From positions 2,604,001 through 2,668,000 of the forward strand of contig JACAAK010000004.1 of the NCBI GenBank assembly GCA_025093985.1: 64,000 bases of DNA, read 5' to 3'. Positions 23,348-35,636 of this stretch are shown piece after piece. Made by a program: the position numbers and the translations under genes. The number at the start of each line of letters is the position of its first letter. Within the stretch, counting starts at the first letter, position 1. Below the pieces are notes generated by a model. It saw only the letters and a list, made by a program, of their open reading frames with translations. It searched no databases and was not told the DNA's origin. The stretch comes from Calvatia gigantea. Its lineage: Eukaryota; Basidiomycota; Agaricomycetes; Agaricales; Lycoperdaceae.

Positions 23348-24904
23348 TCAATTATGTGAGGTGAAAGTATTACGCGTGTTAGGGCTCGTGTCCTCGTCCT
23401 CAGAATAATCATCGTCTTCCTCCCATGGCTTGAACTCGACTTCGACGGTTCCTGCAGATGTGCGATTCGGCCAGCGTCTTTCACGCTGTTCATCCACGGG
23501 CTCGCCTCTAGCCATCTCTTTCATGGCTTCGAGGGTATACTGCGATTCACGGTCACTGCAAAGCTCATCCCGAACACAGGAAAATCACTTACGTGAGCAT
23601 CATTACCAGCATTGTGCAAGAACATTGTTGTGATCTGCAGCATCCTACAAGTCTTTTCCAGCGATCGCCGTTGGCCGGTTGCTGAGCCGATAAGGGCACC
23701 GAACAAATCAGAGGTATCAACAACGAAGAGGCCCGACTCTGGTGTCGTGTCGGGAAGAAGGTACGAAAGATCATCAAGAGGTGCATCAATAGTCGACGAT
23801 TTCATGTACTTGATATCTTGGCTGTTATCATGGAAGACGAGGTAAAGTGGCCCAGCTTCCCTCAATTCATTTAACAAGCTGCGGACGCGGGTTTTAAATG
23901 TGGACCTTGGTATCTTTTCACTCTCCCCAAAGTTATATGCCTATCAAACCAAACCCGAGTCAACGTTGCTGATCTCTTGCATCAAAGACGCTCAAACGAA
24001 CTCACATATCGGTAGTCTGGAACATACGTTCCATTCCTATATCCTTCCGCCTCCTTGATAATCCAATGCCCATCCTCTCGAATTTCCGTGCCCTGGGCAT
24101 CCCACTTCAAGAGGCTATATCCCATTTCAGTGACGATGGTATGATCACGTTCCCAGCCCTCAAAATCGATAGCACACCAAGTCCCACTCTTCGCTGCCAC
24201 CAATTCACGTGTGCGCTGGAAAATGTGGCGTCGGGAGAGAAGGGCTGGGTTGCTACCTTTGAGGCGCTTGTTATGTTTGTCCAAGTTCTAAGTAACAACG
24301 GGTATCAATAAGAATTTACCATTTTGATAGTCATGTGGCAAACCTTGACGGCTCCGCGAAGGGCACCACCGTCCGCATATGAATGAGTGGTGACATGCTT
24401 GAGCTCCGAAGGGAGGATCAGACAATCGGAGTAGGGTATTGGTAGGAGCGTTTTGGTGAGTTTCATAGCGTCCAACCAGTATCGAATATAGTCAACTTGT
24501 GCAGAGGAGAATAAGAGCCTGGCTTCGCCTGAGTGGAACGTTCCTGTGCGCGGCGATGCGATGTGTGAAGATAACGTTGTCAAAGTAAGGTAGCAAGGTT
24601 CGTACCATGATAAAGTTGTATACCCGGGATGCCATCTATATGCAATGGATGCTCTGGATGGACAAGGGAGTCGTGCGCTACGAACGGGATTCAATTACTG
24701 CTCGAAAAAGAGATGCATTGAATCAACAGACCGAGGATCCCTTTGAGAACGGCGCCATCGTCAGCATCTGGAATCGCTTTATGCCTTCGAACATTGTCAG
24801 ACCCGTTTCACAAGTGATTAAAGGGGGGGGGGAATGACATACCACTCAAACCAGATATCGGTGTACCTGTAGTAGCCAGTGACGACCTCACTATCAGCAG
24901 GCAT
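23348..24904 (-). CDS. Gfd2/YDR514C-type DEDDh nuclease-domain protein
   Basis: A fungal protein with an RNase H-like DEDDh exonuclease fold, the family including yeast Gfd2 and YDR514C; substrate is unknown. The start chosen is the ATG at 24904-24902 opening MPADSEVVTGYYRYTDIW. Exonuclease motifs seen in order are CAIDFEGWERDHTIVTEMGY (ExoI D-x-E, about 24,130-24,190), LVFHDNSQDIKYM (ExoII aspartate, about 23,815-23,850), and HNAGNDAHYTLEAM (ExoIII histidine and aspartate), which is created by an intron at about 23,540-23,593. The C-terminal tail is acidic and ends at the stop 23350-23348. All four acidic residues and the histidine are present, so the protein could be active. It is divergent from the CENP-A candidate gene, about 300 bp apart. 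Confidence 0.8.
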
Positions 24905-25207
24905 GTCAGTATCAATCGACAGGATAGCCTTGTGGTATAACAGAAACGAGAGGCAGGATACGCGTTTCCAAGCGCAGCAGAGGTTTATATATTGGGCAGA
25001 CGAGGATTCAAGAAAGCACGATAACCTTCTTCTTTTGAACCGACATGCGTGTGTCAGGGTCACGATTTGCGCCTTCCAAATTTGGACACAGTGTTGAATT
25101 GAACATTGGACAGTTGAACCTCAACGACCTCTCCTCTTGCCAGTTGAACTTTCCACCCTACCTCTCCGCGACACCTTCTCTCTACTATCATCCTATTAAT
25201 CCCTCTC

Positions 25208-25908
<701 letters not shown>

Positions 25909-26316
25909 AAGCCATTGAATCTCCGGACTTTCCTCTATTCCCTTGCTTTATTTCCTCGTTTGACCACAGGCCTATCGTATTGTATTCAACTTTTTTTCCC
26001 TATCTCATTCTGTTAGGCATCACCGTTTTGTATACCAGGCAATCCAAATAGAAGCGTGAAAAGAACAATTAACGATGCCCCCGTCCCTGTATTATTATTA
26101 TAGTCTATCAACTGAATGACCGACTGAAGATTACAACGTCAGCATCTGGTAAACACGTCAGGAGGGAGAGGCCATCGCGGTCATATTAGATCAAGGATGG
26201 ATCACCGGATGCTCAGAGCCATTTCAAAGGCCGTTAGACTGAGCTCCCTTCAAAACCACTGGTATTTTCATCCCGCAACGGCAATTAGGGGAATACTGAA
26301 TGATACTCACATTATG
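25909..26316. other. Convergent intergenic region
   Basis: Roughly 400 bp between the 3' ends of the CENP-A candidate and the COX18-type gene, which converge. It contains A/T-rich tracts and a short run of TTA repeats near 26,092-26,100, consistent with 3' UTRs and polyadenylation signals. No gene is recognisable. Confidence 0.5.
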
Positions 26317-27474
26317 CTATTTTCTCAGCTTGGTAAGGGGTCTTGCGGAAGCTGCCTCGACCTCCTTCTTCACCGATATCTCTTGTGCAGCAATACGCTG
26401 CCTCCGTCTACTGTCGATATAGTCAAATACGATGGTCTGTATGAGACCCAGCCCGGCTGACGCGACCCAGTACAACTGAACGGCCTGTCCAGCACGAGAC
26501 GGATTCAGTCAAAGATTTTGGTTGATAAATGGCGAGATCACATACTCCTGGCGCAAGCATGGCAACCCCAATCCTCGCAACAGACAAACCCCGCAACACA
26601 CTCTTCAACGGGGACTGGGCATAAGGTTTTCCTTGCCTCTCAGCCTTTGCCGCTTTCCACTCGTGGTATTTCTTTTCCCTTTCCCTTTCGGCTGCGCTTA
26701 GCCACCAATTCCTCGTATCTACATTCGCCATGCTGATTATTCCGAGTAGAATAGGCAAGGTCATTGTAGGGTCGGTATGTGCGAGGGAGGTCAAGGTGAG
26801 GAAAGACTCGGAGCGCAAAGGCGTCAATGGGTCCGCCGCGGCGCAGGAGAGAATCATGGAGAACGCGATGTAAGGCGGTGCTTGAACAAGGGCCGATATT
26901 GGGATTGTCCATTTAGGATCACAGTTGCGCTCCTTGATGAGCTCGTTGAATTTTGCGGTCATCTACACATAGACATTATGTACCCCTTGCCGTGGAAGAT
27001 TAATAGGACGTACAACGGCATTCACGCGTTCTGCGTGTGTTTCTATTAGGAATTGCTTTTCCCCGCGGATACCTTCCTTTTGCATGGCCTGGAATTCCTG
27101 GCGTTGGACGGCGGGTAGCATCTTTTCGACATCCTTCTTAGATTCTTCCATCTTCAGCACTTTGCTGCGACTCTACGGAAAATGAGGAGAAGACTCTCAA
27201 GGATTGTAGTGATACAGACCCATAGCACAGTGGGTAGAAACGCCAGACGCAAGAGCACACTCCCTAGGATAACGGTAGAAGCACACGGGGGAAACGAGGG
27301 AGGAAACGGAAGGGCAATGGCGAGGTCGAGGAATTCATTAGCGGCCGGTGTTAAAGCATTGTATACATCTGACCAGAAGAGACGGCGTTGCAGAGGACGA
27401 TGTAGAGTAATGCGGGTACGCACAGAAGGTGGACGGACACGTGTAAGGACTGTGTGGTTGCGGAGAGCAAGCAT
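26317..27474 (-). CDS. COX18: Mitochondrial inner membrane insertase, OXA1/COX18 (YidC) family
   Basis: Inserts proteins, in yeast the C-terminal domain of Cox2, into the mitochondrial inner membrane. The N-terminus (ATG 27474-27472) is Arg-rich and lacks acids, as expected for a mitochondrial presequence, and contains LQRRLFWSDVYNALTPAANE. The first membrane segment ILGSVLLRLAFLPTVLWVCI follows. A charged matrix loop reads KKDVEKMLPAVQRQEFQAMQ. Later membrane segments include TIPISALVQAPPYIAFSMIL, and the C-terminal GAVQLYWVASAGLGLIQTIV is joined by an intron near 26,487-26,545. The spacing of hydrophobic segments and the VQLYWV block fit the YidC/Oxa1/Cox18 family. COX18 rather than OXA1 is inferred from the short overall length and loop, so the subfamily is moderately certain. 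Confidence 0.8.
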
Positions 27475-27752
27475 CTTTGTCTTTTAGGGTCAGGATGCGC
27501 GTGACCTCACCGGAACAGGCACCAATGTTATGTTCAATCAGCTTTTCGTGATCTCATCGTCAAGAAAGTTGTATCATTAAGTAGGTGCATGAAGCGGAAA
27601 ACGAGAACATATGCTTATTCTGGTGTATATTGGACACATTTCGCTCCTGTAAGTGAACGGCATAAGGACCATACTACCCTATCCCAAGGAGGCCCCGCTT
27701 CCCTCGAGTCCGACAGTCCCCCTCCATCTCTCCCCCATTATACCCCCCACAT

Positions 27753-28524
27753 TCAGAATACTAGCTGATGCGGGAATTGACCCTTCAACAGACCCCAGCT
27801 CGACTTGAGGTATTTCGCAAGTTCTGGTGTCTTCTTCACAGCCTCAATCACAGACTTGTCAACCTCCTTCTGGTCACCCGCTTTGTCGGCGGGGAACGGT
27901 TCTTTTGCCTTGGGCTTGCCCTCCTCAAAGAATTCCTCCTCTGCGGAGCGGGCACCTTCAGTAAGGGCCTTGGTAAAGTAACCGTCGTTAATCTTTTCGT
28001 CAACCTGATAAATCCGATTAAGCAACCCTGTCATAACTGACTTAATAACTATCACATACCTTCAAACCCTCAAGGTTGATTCTGGTGGAAGTGGCAATTA
28101 CATATGCCTGGTTGACCCGTCGAAGTGGAACACCATTAATCTTGTAAGGACCTGTCACCAATAACAATCCGCTCTCCAACTGCTTCAGAAAAACCACCCT
28201 CTTTCCACGGAAACGACCCGCCAACAGAATCAACACGGTTCCAGGAGTAATGGACGAACGAAGGGCAGTGGGTTTATGAGCCTTGCGGCTCTTCTTGGGT
28301 TGGCGAACATCCTCGGCAGGGTAGTAGCGGGGGGCCTTGGCAGTAGGGACAACACGTTTGCCGCCGTTATTCGCACCGCCTACAGTCTTCTCAACGGTTG
28401 GGGCGGGCTCTTGGGCCGCAGGCTTTTCAGTTTTTTTTTGACCTTTGTAGAGGGCCCGCTTGGCGAAGACCTGGGAGCGGGAGAAGCGTCCGACGCCAGG
28501 GACGAGTTCCTTGCTTCTGGCCAT
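27753..28524 (-). CDS. RPL6: Large-subunit ribosomal protein eL6
   Basis: Cytosolic 60S ribosomal protein. The start ATG (28524-28522) opens a basic N-terminus. The KOW-containing core is recognisable: [20 protein letters not shown], then [21 protein letters not shown] and [15 protein letters not shown]. One intron (about 28,000-28,059) leads to [12 protein letters not shown], and the C-terminus [16 protein letters not shown] is the family's usual ending. The protein appears complete. An Ala/Pro/Lys-rich linker sits between the N-terminal part and the core. It lies divergently from the SDT1-type nucleotidase gene. An intron in the 5' leader ends directly before the start codon. Confidence 0.96.
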
Positions 28525-28579
28525 CTGTAGTCTGCAGTAAATTATTGCGTGTCCTAGGAATAGTGGCGGGGCAACATAC
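28525..28579 (-). other. 5' leader intron of the eL6 gene
   Basis: On the minus strand the leader reads CAAG then GTATGT, with CTACAG immediately in front of the ATG of the eL6 gene. Both splice sites match fungal consensus and the 55-nt length matches other introns here. Leader introns abutting the start codon are common in fungal ribosomal protein genes. It is inferred from sequence only. Confidence 0.65.
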
Positions 28580-28821
28580 CTTGTTCTTGAGGTCGTCGAG
28601 GCCGATGCCGAGATATGATGCTAAGCCTAGAGTCGAGGGCCCGGTGGCTAGAGAGCTACATAGTTCTTTCGGATACAGCCGGTATGAGATAAGATAATTT
28701 AGATAAGATGCACGTAGATTTTTGATGAGATGATGACATAGCAGTTTGATCACCCGGACCACGTTCACCATGCATGCGTCCGCCCGCCTTCCCGTTATCG
28801 GCATTAACGTCCACCATCACC

Positions 28822-29829
28822 ATGGCTAATCAGAGTTCGGAAATAGGTGTATACCATCCTATACGTCTACATGTGCGTTCAATACTGATATTGGCTTAGA
28901 TGACCGCATCATCGTTTGGTTCGACATCGACAATACACTCTACTCCGCCAGCTCCAAGATCTCGCAAGCTATGGGGGAACGTATCCATGGTAAGCCATAC
29001 AGAATTGCGCCATATAAACGCGCCACTCACCATACCAAGCGTACTTTGTCGGGTTGGGCCTGAGCCACGAAGAAGCTTCAGTACTCCATCATCGGTACTA
29101 CTCACAATACGGTCTAGCCCTACGGGGACTTAAACGCCACCACGACGTCGGTAGCGTATCTACAGTGAAAACCTCAATGCACGATCTAATTCCTATTCCC
29201 AGACGTCATGGATTTCGACAAGAAATGCGACGGATCTTTGCCACTCGAAAGCATGATCTCATATGATCCGACGGTGCGCAAACTATTCGAGGATATTGAT
29301 CGCTCGAAGGTTCAGGTATGGGGGCTAACTAATGCATACAAACCAGTGAGTAATCTGTTGTTCAAAGTTAGGTTTCCCTGACACTTTGACAGCATGCACA
29401 GAGAGTACTGAAGATACTCAAACTCGACGACCTCGTTGATGGACTCGTGTATTGTGACTACACTATGCCTGATTTCTCTTGCAAACCAGAACCGGAATTC
29501 TACCAAATGGTGAGAAGTCTACCCAGAATAACGCCGTCGAGCTATGCTCCTGACATAAGTTTCAGGCCATAAAGGAAGCCGGCGTAACGGATCCAACTGA
29601 GTGCTATTTCGTCGACGACAACCGCGGGAACATCGATGGAGCACTTGCCCAAGGATGGGGGAAATGCGTTCACTTCTGCGAGAAGGGGTTGGAAGCGATG
29701 GAGGGTGGCATTACCAAGCAGATAGGAGACGAGCCTCTAGACCCCACTCACCCAAATGGCCGCAACATCGTCGAGATTAGTAAATTAGACCAACTTCGCA
29801 AGGTTTGGCCGGAGATATTCAAACGGTGA
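28822..29829 (+). CDS. SDT1: HAD-superfamily pyrimidine 5'-nucleotidase (SDT1/PHM8 type)
   Basis: Hydrolyses nucleoside monophosphates or related phosphoesters; yeast members are Sdt1 and Phm8. Exon 1 encodes MANQSSEI and a 54-nt intron joins it to DDRIIVWFDIDNTLYS, which carries the HAD motif I D-x-D. Motif II is WGLTNAYK, motif III the lysine in CKPEPEFYQM, and motif IV YFVDDNRGNIDGA. The cap region contains YFVGLGLSHEEA and YYSQYGLALRGL. At least five introns are needed, and all joins I checked hold the frame. The C-terminus KLDQLRKVWPEIFKR ends at 29829. All four HAD motifs are intact. Whether the substrate is a nucleotide or lysophosphatidic acid cannot be told from sequence. Confidence 0.9.
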
Positions 29830-29987
29830 TGGTTCTCGAGTAGGTATAGATTTCGGATGATGATTCAATAGGCAGACTGTATGCATAGATTCCTGGAAAT
29901 GATGATTCCATCTGTTGACTTCGATGACGCACTTAGTTTGATGGTCAAACACTGTTGAGCTACCGATTCGGACCATCATCTGCATCA

Positions 29988-30535
29988 ATGGAATATCGAC
30001 CTCGTTACGCACAACCTTTCACTCTGGCCGAGGCAATTGGGCTTGATGTGCCCATCATAACGGACGGTTGAGTCGGTGGTATCAGACAAGAAAAACCAAT
30101 AAACTCACTCGGCGGTCTCCAGAGATTGCTCGTCTTCAAAACTCTCTGAAGCATTTGCGGGAAACTCAGTATATATTGCGGGACTATCAATCTACAGAAA
30201 CACCAGAGACCATTGATCCAGAAGTTCAAAAGGCGCTCGACGAGAATGACGTCGTGATGTAAGGTGATTGTTCCCTTCTTCCCCTTCCTTCTCCCATCAC
30301 TCACTCTTCAAGCAGTGGATCCCAAACCGAGCGCATATCCATCCTCAAGATGGCATTAGAAGAGAAAGGCGTTGTTGACAGCCGCCATTATGATGTTTCG
30401 GACTCTCCTCCAGCCACAAACACACGTTCTAGTACGCAACCAGGGGGTGGTGAGCCTCGCAACTTTACGAACACAAACCAGAATGACGGGCGTCAGGGGA
30501 CTGGCGAAGACGAGGGGGGAGGAATACATCTTTAA
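29988..30535 (+). CDS. TMA17: TMA17/ADC17-like proteasome assembly factor
   Basis: A small protein of about 140 residues in three exons. It begins MEYRPRYAQPFTLAEAIGLD, an intron follows at about 30,060-30,115, and then EIARLQNSLKHLRETQYIL opens a predicted two-helix hairpin. The second helix has ALDENDVVIGSQTERISILK, restored by an intron at 30,258-30,314. The tail is Ser/Thr/Gly-rich and ends acidic. The pattern of an E-I-x-x-L-x-N-S-x-x-H-L helix followed by an E-N-x-x-V-I-x-x-Q-x-E-R-I helix matches Tma17/Adc17, a stress-induced chaperone for the Rpt6-Rpt3 pair of the 26S proteasome. The match is by pattern, not alignment, so another small coiled-coil protein remains possible. Confidence 0.6.
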
Positions 30536-30821
30536 AGTACCTTGTTGTGAACATCTTTCAATGACTGTTGATTGAAATGTCGCTGATACTTAGGCAGCCC
30601 AGTACGCTAGCGCGATGAGAACAAGATTAGAGTATTTGCTTGATATGTAATCCCGAAGCCTTCTCCTGGCCTCCCATTTCCCTGATCCAAATTATTCTCC
30701 AACCTGAAGGTGACCGTATTCGTGCATTGCGATTCCAGGTGCTTCATGGATGATGTCACCGAAGCTATGGCTCTTTTCAAATATCAACCACTTGTCTCGC
30801 CGACAAGCTCTCCCAGAAATC

Positions 30822-32605
30822 ATGGATCCCACAAACAAGCCTAAGGGGCCTTCACCGCACTATTCGCTCTATCAACGTGAAATATTTCGCCGCGGCGGGA
30901 AACAGGGTCAACGTACGGAGTGTCCTGCTTAACTTTTCCCCCAGCCCCAGCTCACTCCAGTGACAAGTTCCCAGTTTTTCCGTCCACTCGGAACGGCTGG
31001 CGCAGACCACGAAACAAAAACTGAATGACAGAGGATATTATTACGCTAACTCAAACGCAGGTCTTGGGTGGACCAACCGAGCTAACAGAGAAGCTTTCTA
31101 TCGTTGGAGGATTATACCTCGAATACTGTGGATACAAATACCAGGGACGTGACCAGTAAGATGCCTGCTGCTGCATCAATGGTTGCTGATGTCCTACTCA
31201 GCCGAGATCTTTGGACACCGTATCCCTGTCCCCATATTGTTCGCTCCCATTGGTATAAACAAACTCTATACACCCACTGGCGAGTTGGTTCCCGCAAAGG
31301 TCGCTGGAGAGCTTGGTCCTCCTGTTAGTCGGTGTTTTACAACCTGCCATCGGTTTCAGACAATTGACTCCTGCACTAGTATTGTCTTTCAACGGCCGGA
31401 TCACAATCTATAGAAGGCGTTGCGAGGGCCAACGACGACGGTGGTGCAATCAAGAATGAGAGCAACAGCGTTCATAGCTATGGCGGCGTAAACGGAGGTA
31501 ATGCGAAAGCTCCGCTGTTCTTCCAGCTCTACATGGGCCATGATGATGAAGTGGCGAGTATGTTCACTGATTAGACAATTCCTGATAATGAAACCATAAA
31601 ACAGACCATTAGTCTCCTAGAACGCGCTTGGAAGAGCGGTTTCGGTGTTTGTATGCTCACAGTGGACACATGGCAACTAGGCTGGAGGCCAACTGACATC
31701 GATCTTGCGAACCATGTGTAAGTTGGATCACTCTGAGATCCCAAACCGCTCTGAGATTTCGTTATTTTGGAGTTTCTACCACGAGGGCGCAGTGAGAGTG
31801 ACACTTTCAGTGTTTTCCCCCTAGCTAAGTATCCTTTCGGGTCGGAAACGAAATCGGGGCTTCTGACCCCGCTTTCATGAGAAAATATGGTGAACAACTC
31901 AAGAGCGATTCGGGGAAGTGGATTGACTCATCCGTTTGGCACGGAAAAGCGCATATATGGGAGAAGCTTCCGTGGCTTATCAAAGAAGTGAATGGCCATT
32001 TAATATTACCCTCATTTTTTTTAACTGACCTGCCGTTGGTAGTAGAAGCGAATCTCCCAAGGCAGACCGTTTGTTTTGAAAAGCATCCAAAACGCTGAAG
32101 ATGCCTAGCGAGCCTACGAAGTAGGGTGTGAAGGCATAGTCGTGAGTAATCATGCAGGGAGACAGGTTGACGGTGCGGTCGGAAGTCTGGAGATTCTTCC
32201 CGAGATTGTGGATGCTGTTGGAGACAGTGGGTTCTAAAACAATAGCCAACTTACACTTCCTATTGACGCACATTCCAGAAATGACTATCATCTTCGACTC
32301 CGGCATTAGAACTGGGGCCGATGTCTTCAAGGCACTTGCTCTTGGAGCACACCCCGTGGCGGTTGGCAAGTTGCATATCTGGGGTATGTCCCACGAAGGC
32401 GAAGCCGGCTGTCACCATGTCATGAAATCGTTGCTCGCTGTGAGTGCTTGCTCGTAGCAAAACCTCGAATCACTAAGCGTTGTTTAAGGATTTGGATATA
32501 TTGATGACCGTCGCTGGTTACCGTTCATTACGGGACATAAATCGAAGTGCATTAAAGTATCAACCGTCGGGCGTGCATCCCCAAGGGGAATATGCAAAAC
32601 TTTAA
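30822..32605 (+). pseudogene. Decayed FMN-dependent alpha-hydroxy-acid oxidase (lactate 2-monooxygenase-like)
   Basis: Remains of a gene for an FMN enzyme that oxidises lactate-like 2-hydroxy acids. Family blocks are easily read: PHYSLYQREIF at the N-terminus, ANREAFYRWRIIPR, TEIFGHRIPVPILFAPIGIN (the FMN-binding barrel start), YCLSTAGSQSIEGVARAN, FFQLYMGHDD, VCMLTVDTWQLGWR and [18 protein letters not shown] with the catalytic histidine. IIFDSGIRTGADVFKALALG and the last exon DLDILMTVAGYRS close it. Breaks seen are a missing base at about 31,127 (between PRI and VDTNTRDV), a splice-phase clash at 31,557, another near 31,830, and an in-frame TAG at 32,106-32,108 within NAEDA-stop-RAYEV. Splice sites elsewhere are still good, so decay looks recent. 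Assembly error at one site would not rescue it. Confidence 0.8.
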
Positions 32606-32675
32606 ATACAATCACTTACTGTGACACACCCAACAGCCATCGAAGGTAGTCATACTTCGGGACGTTTTTCTTATT

Positions 32676-33883
32676 ATGTCGTTAATGAGCGTTATGAACG
32701 TTGGGCGTTGTGATCACTGGCAAACGAGATTCTTGGGTTCTAATGCAGCCCGTAAATGTTAAATCTTGAGTTAAAAGAGGGACGCCTCTTTCGATCTATC
32801 CGCAAATTATTATCCAGGACAAATATCTCTGCCGGTTGCCACAGAGCTTGATGCTTCCCGCTATATTGATGAAAAGGGCATTCCATCTCGTTATCACACT
32901 CTACAATACTTAGAGGTACCTTTGTGGTATCTTTAATCGCGTACGCATTTCAGGTGCTCGGAACACAAGGACTGATATCATTCTAGATGTACCTTTGATG
33001 CTATTCGACTCGAACTTGAGGAAAGACAGGATTCGTGCAACGTTTGTGGATTTTTATGCCTCAGTATTTGCAAGTAACCAGTCACCAGACGAGGAAGGAG
33101 CGCCTGCGGAACCACATAGCAAATATGTCAGCCTTTCCGGAGGTAAACCGGATGTCATGGGGTAAAAATGAAGATGATCTGGTCAAATGGACAGCTATGG
33201 CCGCTGCCTGGATTTCCAACATCCGGCGACATTGTGGGGTATGGACGGTGTCGGTGGAAGATGTATCTCGGGACGCTGGTATCGGAACAAGTGGAGACCG
33301 TCAATTAACCTTCGAGGGACTTGTGGAGGGTGTGGTTTCGCTTCGGGATTGCGTTCAAAAAACTCCCGAGAGACTGGAAAACTTGGAGGCGTTGAAAAAG
33401 GACATGGAAGAACAAGTCCAAAGGCTGAATCACATTTATACGGCAGATTCAGTTTACCACAGGTCAGGTAGTCCACTCGAAGAAGGCGAGATTGAACAGA
33501 ACATGGATATGATTCGTACTGCTCAGTGGGAACAGGCATGTTATTGTCTATTTTCGCAGTTTATGGTATAGGGTCAGTTAACACCTGACATACAGTTCAA
33601 GGAGGTGAGGAATTCTTTGTCAGGTCTTGTTGATAAAAAAACCCACAAAAAACAACTCTGCGAATTCGACGGTCTGGAAAAACGCATAGACTTGGGTACA
33701 ACCTCAAGGCCTCATTCCGGACTCCCACCAAGAGAGGTGGAGAGAATCGTTACTGCTTCTATAAAAGGCATGAAGCGAGGATCGGACAGGGTGTTAGTTG
33801 AAATCGAAGATGATTTGTTACGTTTCAAGGCGACGGAGTATGCTCGGTTATGGAGGACTTTTTGGAGTGTGTGGGACCGGTAA
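32676..33883 (+). CDS. Unrecognised fungal protein, gene model uncertain
   Basis: I do not recognise the family. A model starting at the ATG 32676 splices (intron about 32,754-32,818) into QISLPVATELDASRYIDEKG and RYHTLQYLE. The next block, TDIILDVPLMLFDSNLRKDR, lies one frame away after a short intron, so either the splice differs from my choice or a base is lost near 32,970. Further on SNIRRHCGVWTVSVEDVSRD and TFEGLVEGVVSLRDCVQ lead into a Glu/Lys-rich coiled-coil-like stretch. An intron with a GC donor (33,536-33,595) joins QWEQ to FKEVRNSLSG. The end VRFKATEY-like stretch closes at 33883. No signal peptide or membrane segment is seen. Because its neighbour is a pseudogene, this one could also be decaying. 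Confidence 0.45.
33536..33595 (+). other. GC-AG intron in the unrecognised gene
   Basis: The exon end CAG is followed by GCATGT and the intron closes with CATACAG, 60 nt in all. The nearest GT donor would put a stop into the next exon within twelve codons, whereas the GC donor keeps the long downstream frame open. The uncertain gene model lowers confidence. Confidence 0.45.
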
Positions 33884-34042
33884 TCTCGGGTTTACTTTGT
33901 GACCACTCTGACCTGGAAATGCACGAATAAATTATCATCCTTATTTTTACGGCGTCTATAGGGATTATGGCATCTGGGGTGAGATATAATTCACCGTCCC
34001 AGTACGAGGATACATAAGCTGAAAACACCTCAGATGTACAAT

Positions 34043-35337
34043 CTACCGGCGTTTATTCACCTTCCTCCTCTTTCCACCGGCCTTTTCAGCTGGTAAAAGA
34101 CGGGCGTTCAAAGAGCTGGTCTTGCCTGCACCTTCTTTTGGAGTATTTGTACCACTCGTGGCTCCTGAAGTTGTAGTGGATGATGCATCGTCAGAATCTT
34201 CATTCTCGGGAGTGTCAACGTCATAAGGCTGGTCAGCGTCCTCTGACTTCTCTTTTTTCGAAGTCATCTTGTAGATGAGATTTTTTATGAGCGCGATGAA
34301 CCATGTGTTGTCAATGGAAGGTGGTGTTGCAGTGGAATTGTCGATGGGGTGCATAGTTCCGTCATCCTCAAGCTGGATGAAACAGTTACAGGATATATGG
34401 GCGGGAATGCAAGGGTCGACTCACGATGTACACATTTTGATCCTCAACGACCATGTCGATGAGCTTGGTGCCCTCGGCAAACCCATCTTCATCAACTTGT
34501 TCTCCCAGGCTGACCCGGACTTTGCGTTGGCCTGTGAGAGGGATCATTCTAGGCCCCCAAGCGGCACGTCTTGCTCGTCCTGTGATAAGTTCAATTCTTG
34601 CAAGGTCCTTCTTGTAGTTCATCTTCTGGATTAGGAATTGCAATCCCGATGTGAAGGCTATAAGAAATACGAGGACCGTCTATTAAAGACATTAGTGAAT
34701 GTGGTGAAATTAGAGGATGGCATGTTCATACACCCAGCCCAGGCCTGAAACGCGAGTAATAATAACCAGTGCCTCGCCATTTTGGTACGCCGTTCTTGTA
34801 GAAGAAGTCGTATCTGAAGTGAAGTGATGGTAAGAAGCGGCCCGAAGTCATAAATGAAATGAGTGCATGCCTTTTCCTGCTCTCTTTTTTTCTCAATATG
34901 TTCGAGATGACGCCGAGGCGTGCAAAGCGTTCGTGAGCACCCTTGACGCCAGGGTTTTTGTCAGGACTACGGGGACCTTTAGTTCTTTGAGAGTATAGGA
35001 CGGTATACTGGTCAGCTTACTGTATCTTCATGCTGAGCTTTCGATAAGCCTTGGCAATTTCAGCCGTTGTTGCTGTCGGGGGAACATCCAGCAACGAGTA
35101 GAACGTCGTTCCTTTCCCTTCGGCAGCCTCCAAAGCGGAGACAAGATCGAATATCTCATAGTCTTCCTGGAGTTCAAAGTCAGCTCAAACTGCAATGCCC
35201 TAAGCGCTTCACAACTCGACCTTTTCCCAACTAAAAAATTAATGAGCAAGTAGTCCCTGATGCCAAAACGGGCAGACGTACGCGAAGACGACTGTTGCCA
35301 GAACAGAAAACAGGGTGAGTAAAAAGTAGAGCCTCAT
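34043..35337 (-). CDS. ERJ5: ER-membrane J-domain protein (ERJ5 type)
   Basis: A DnaJ-family co-chaperone of the ER. The N-terminal signal sequence is [19 protein letters not shown] (ATG 35337-35335). After a short luminal segment and an intron, the J domain reads [20 protein letters not shown], then KLSMKIHPDKNPG, whose HPD triad is restored by an intron at about 34,970-35,021. The stretch [20 protein letters not shown] is the family's link to a membrane segment [21 protein letters not shown] second hydrophobic stretch [11 protein letters not shown] precedes an acidic, Ser/Thr-rich tail ending in basic residues KRRKVNKRR. Domain order matches fungal Erj5. It is divergent from RRN7 with 299 bp between starts. 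Confidence 0.85.
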
Positions 35338-35636
35338 TCAAGGACGACTCTGCTGCCTTTCACCGTTGACTAAAGTGTGGGGGAAAGGATGATAGGTAGA
35401 GCTGGGCGAAGAAACCACTTCGCCAGCACGTAGCCTCGCCTCTGGAAATTAGCATCATTGATCGGAGTCCGTGAGAACGTGGCTCGTTCCATTGATCGCA
35501 TTTCGGAATTCGCCACGGTCATTCTCTTTGCTGCCTCACAGACATACAATACTCATCTAGCGTTAGCCAACCTTAACGGTTGTGGTCGTCTTGAACTGCT
35601 GTGTAAATTCATTTTACAAAAGGGACCGTCAGTTTA

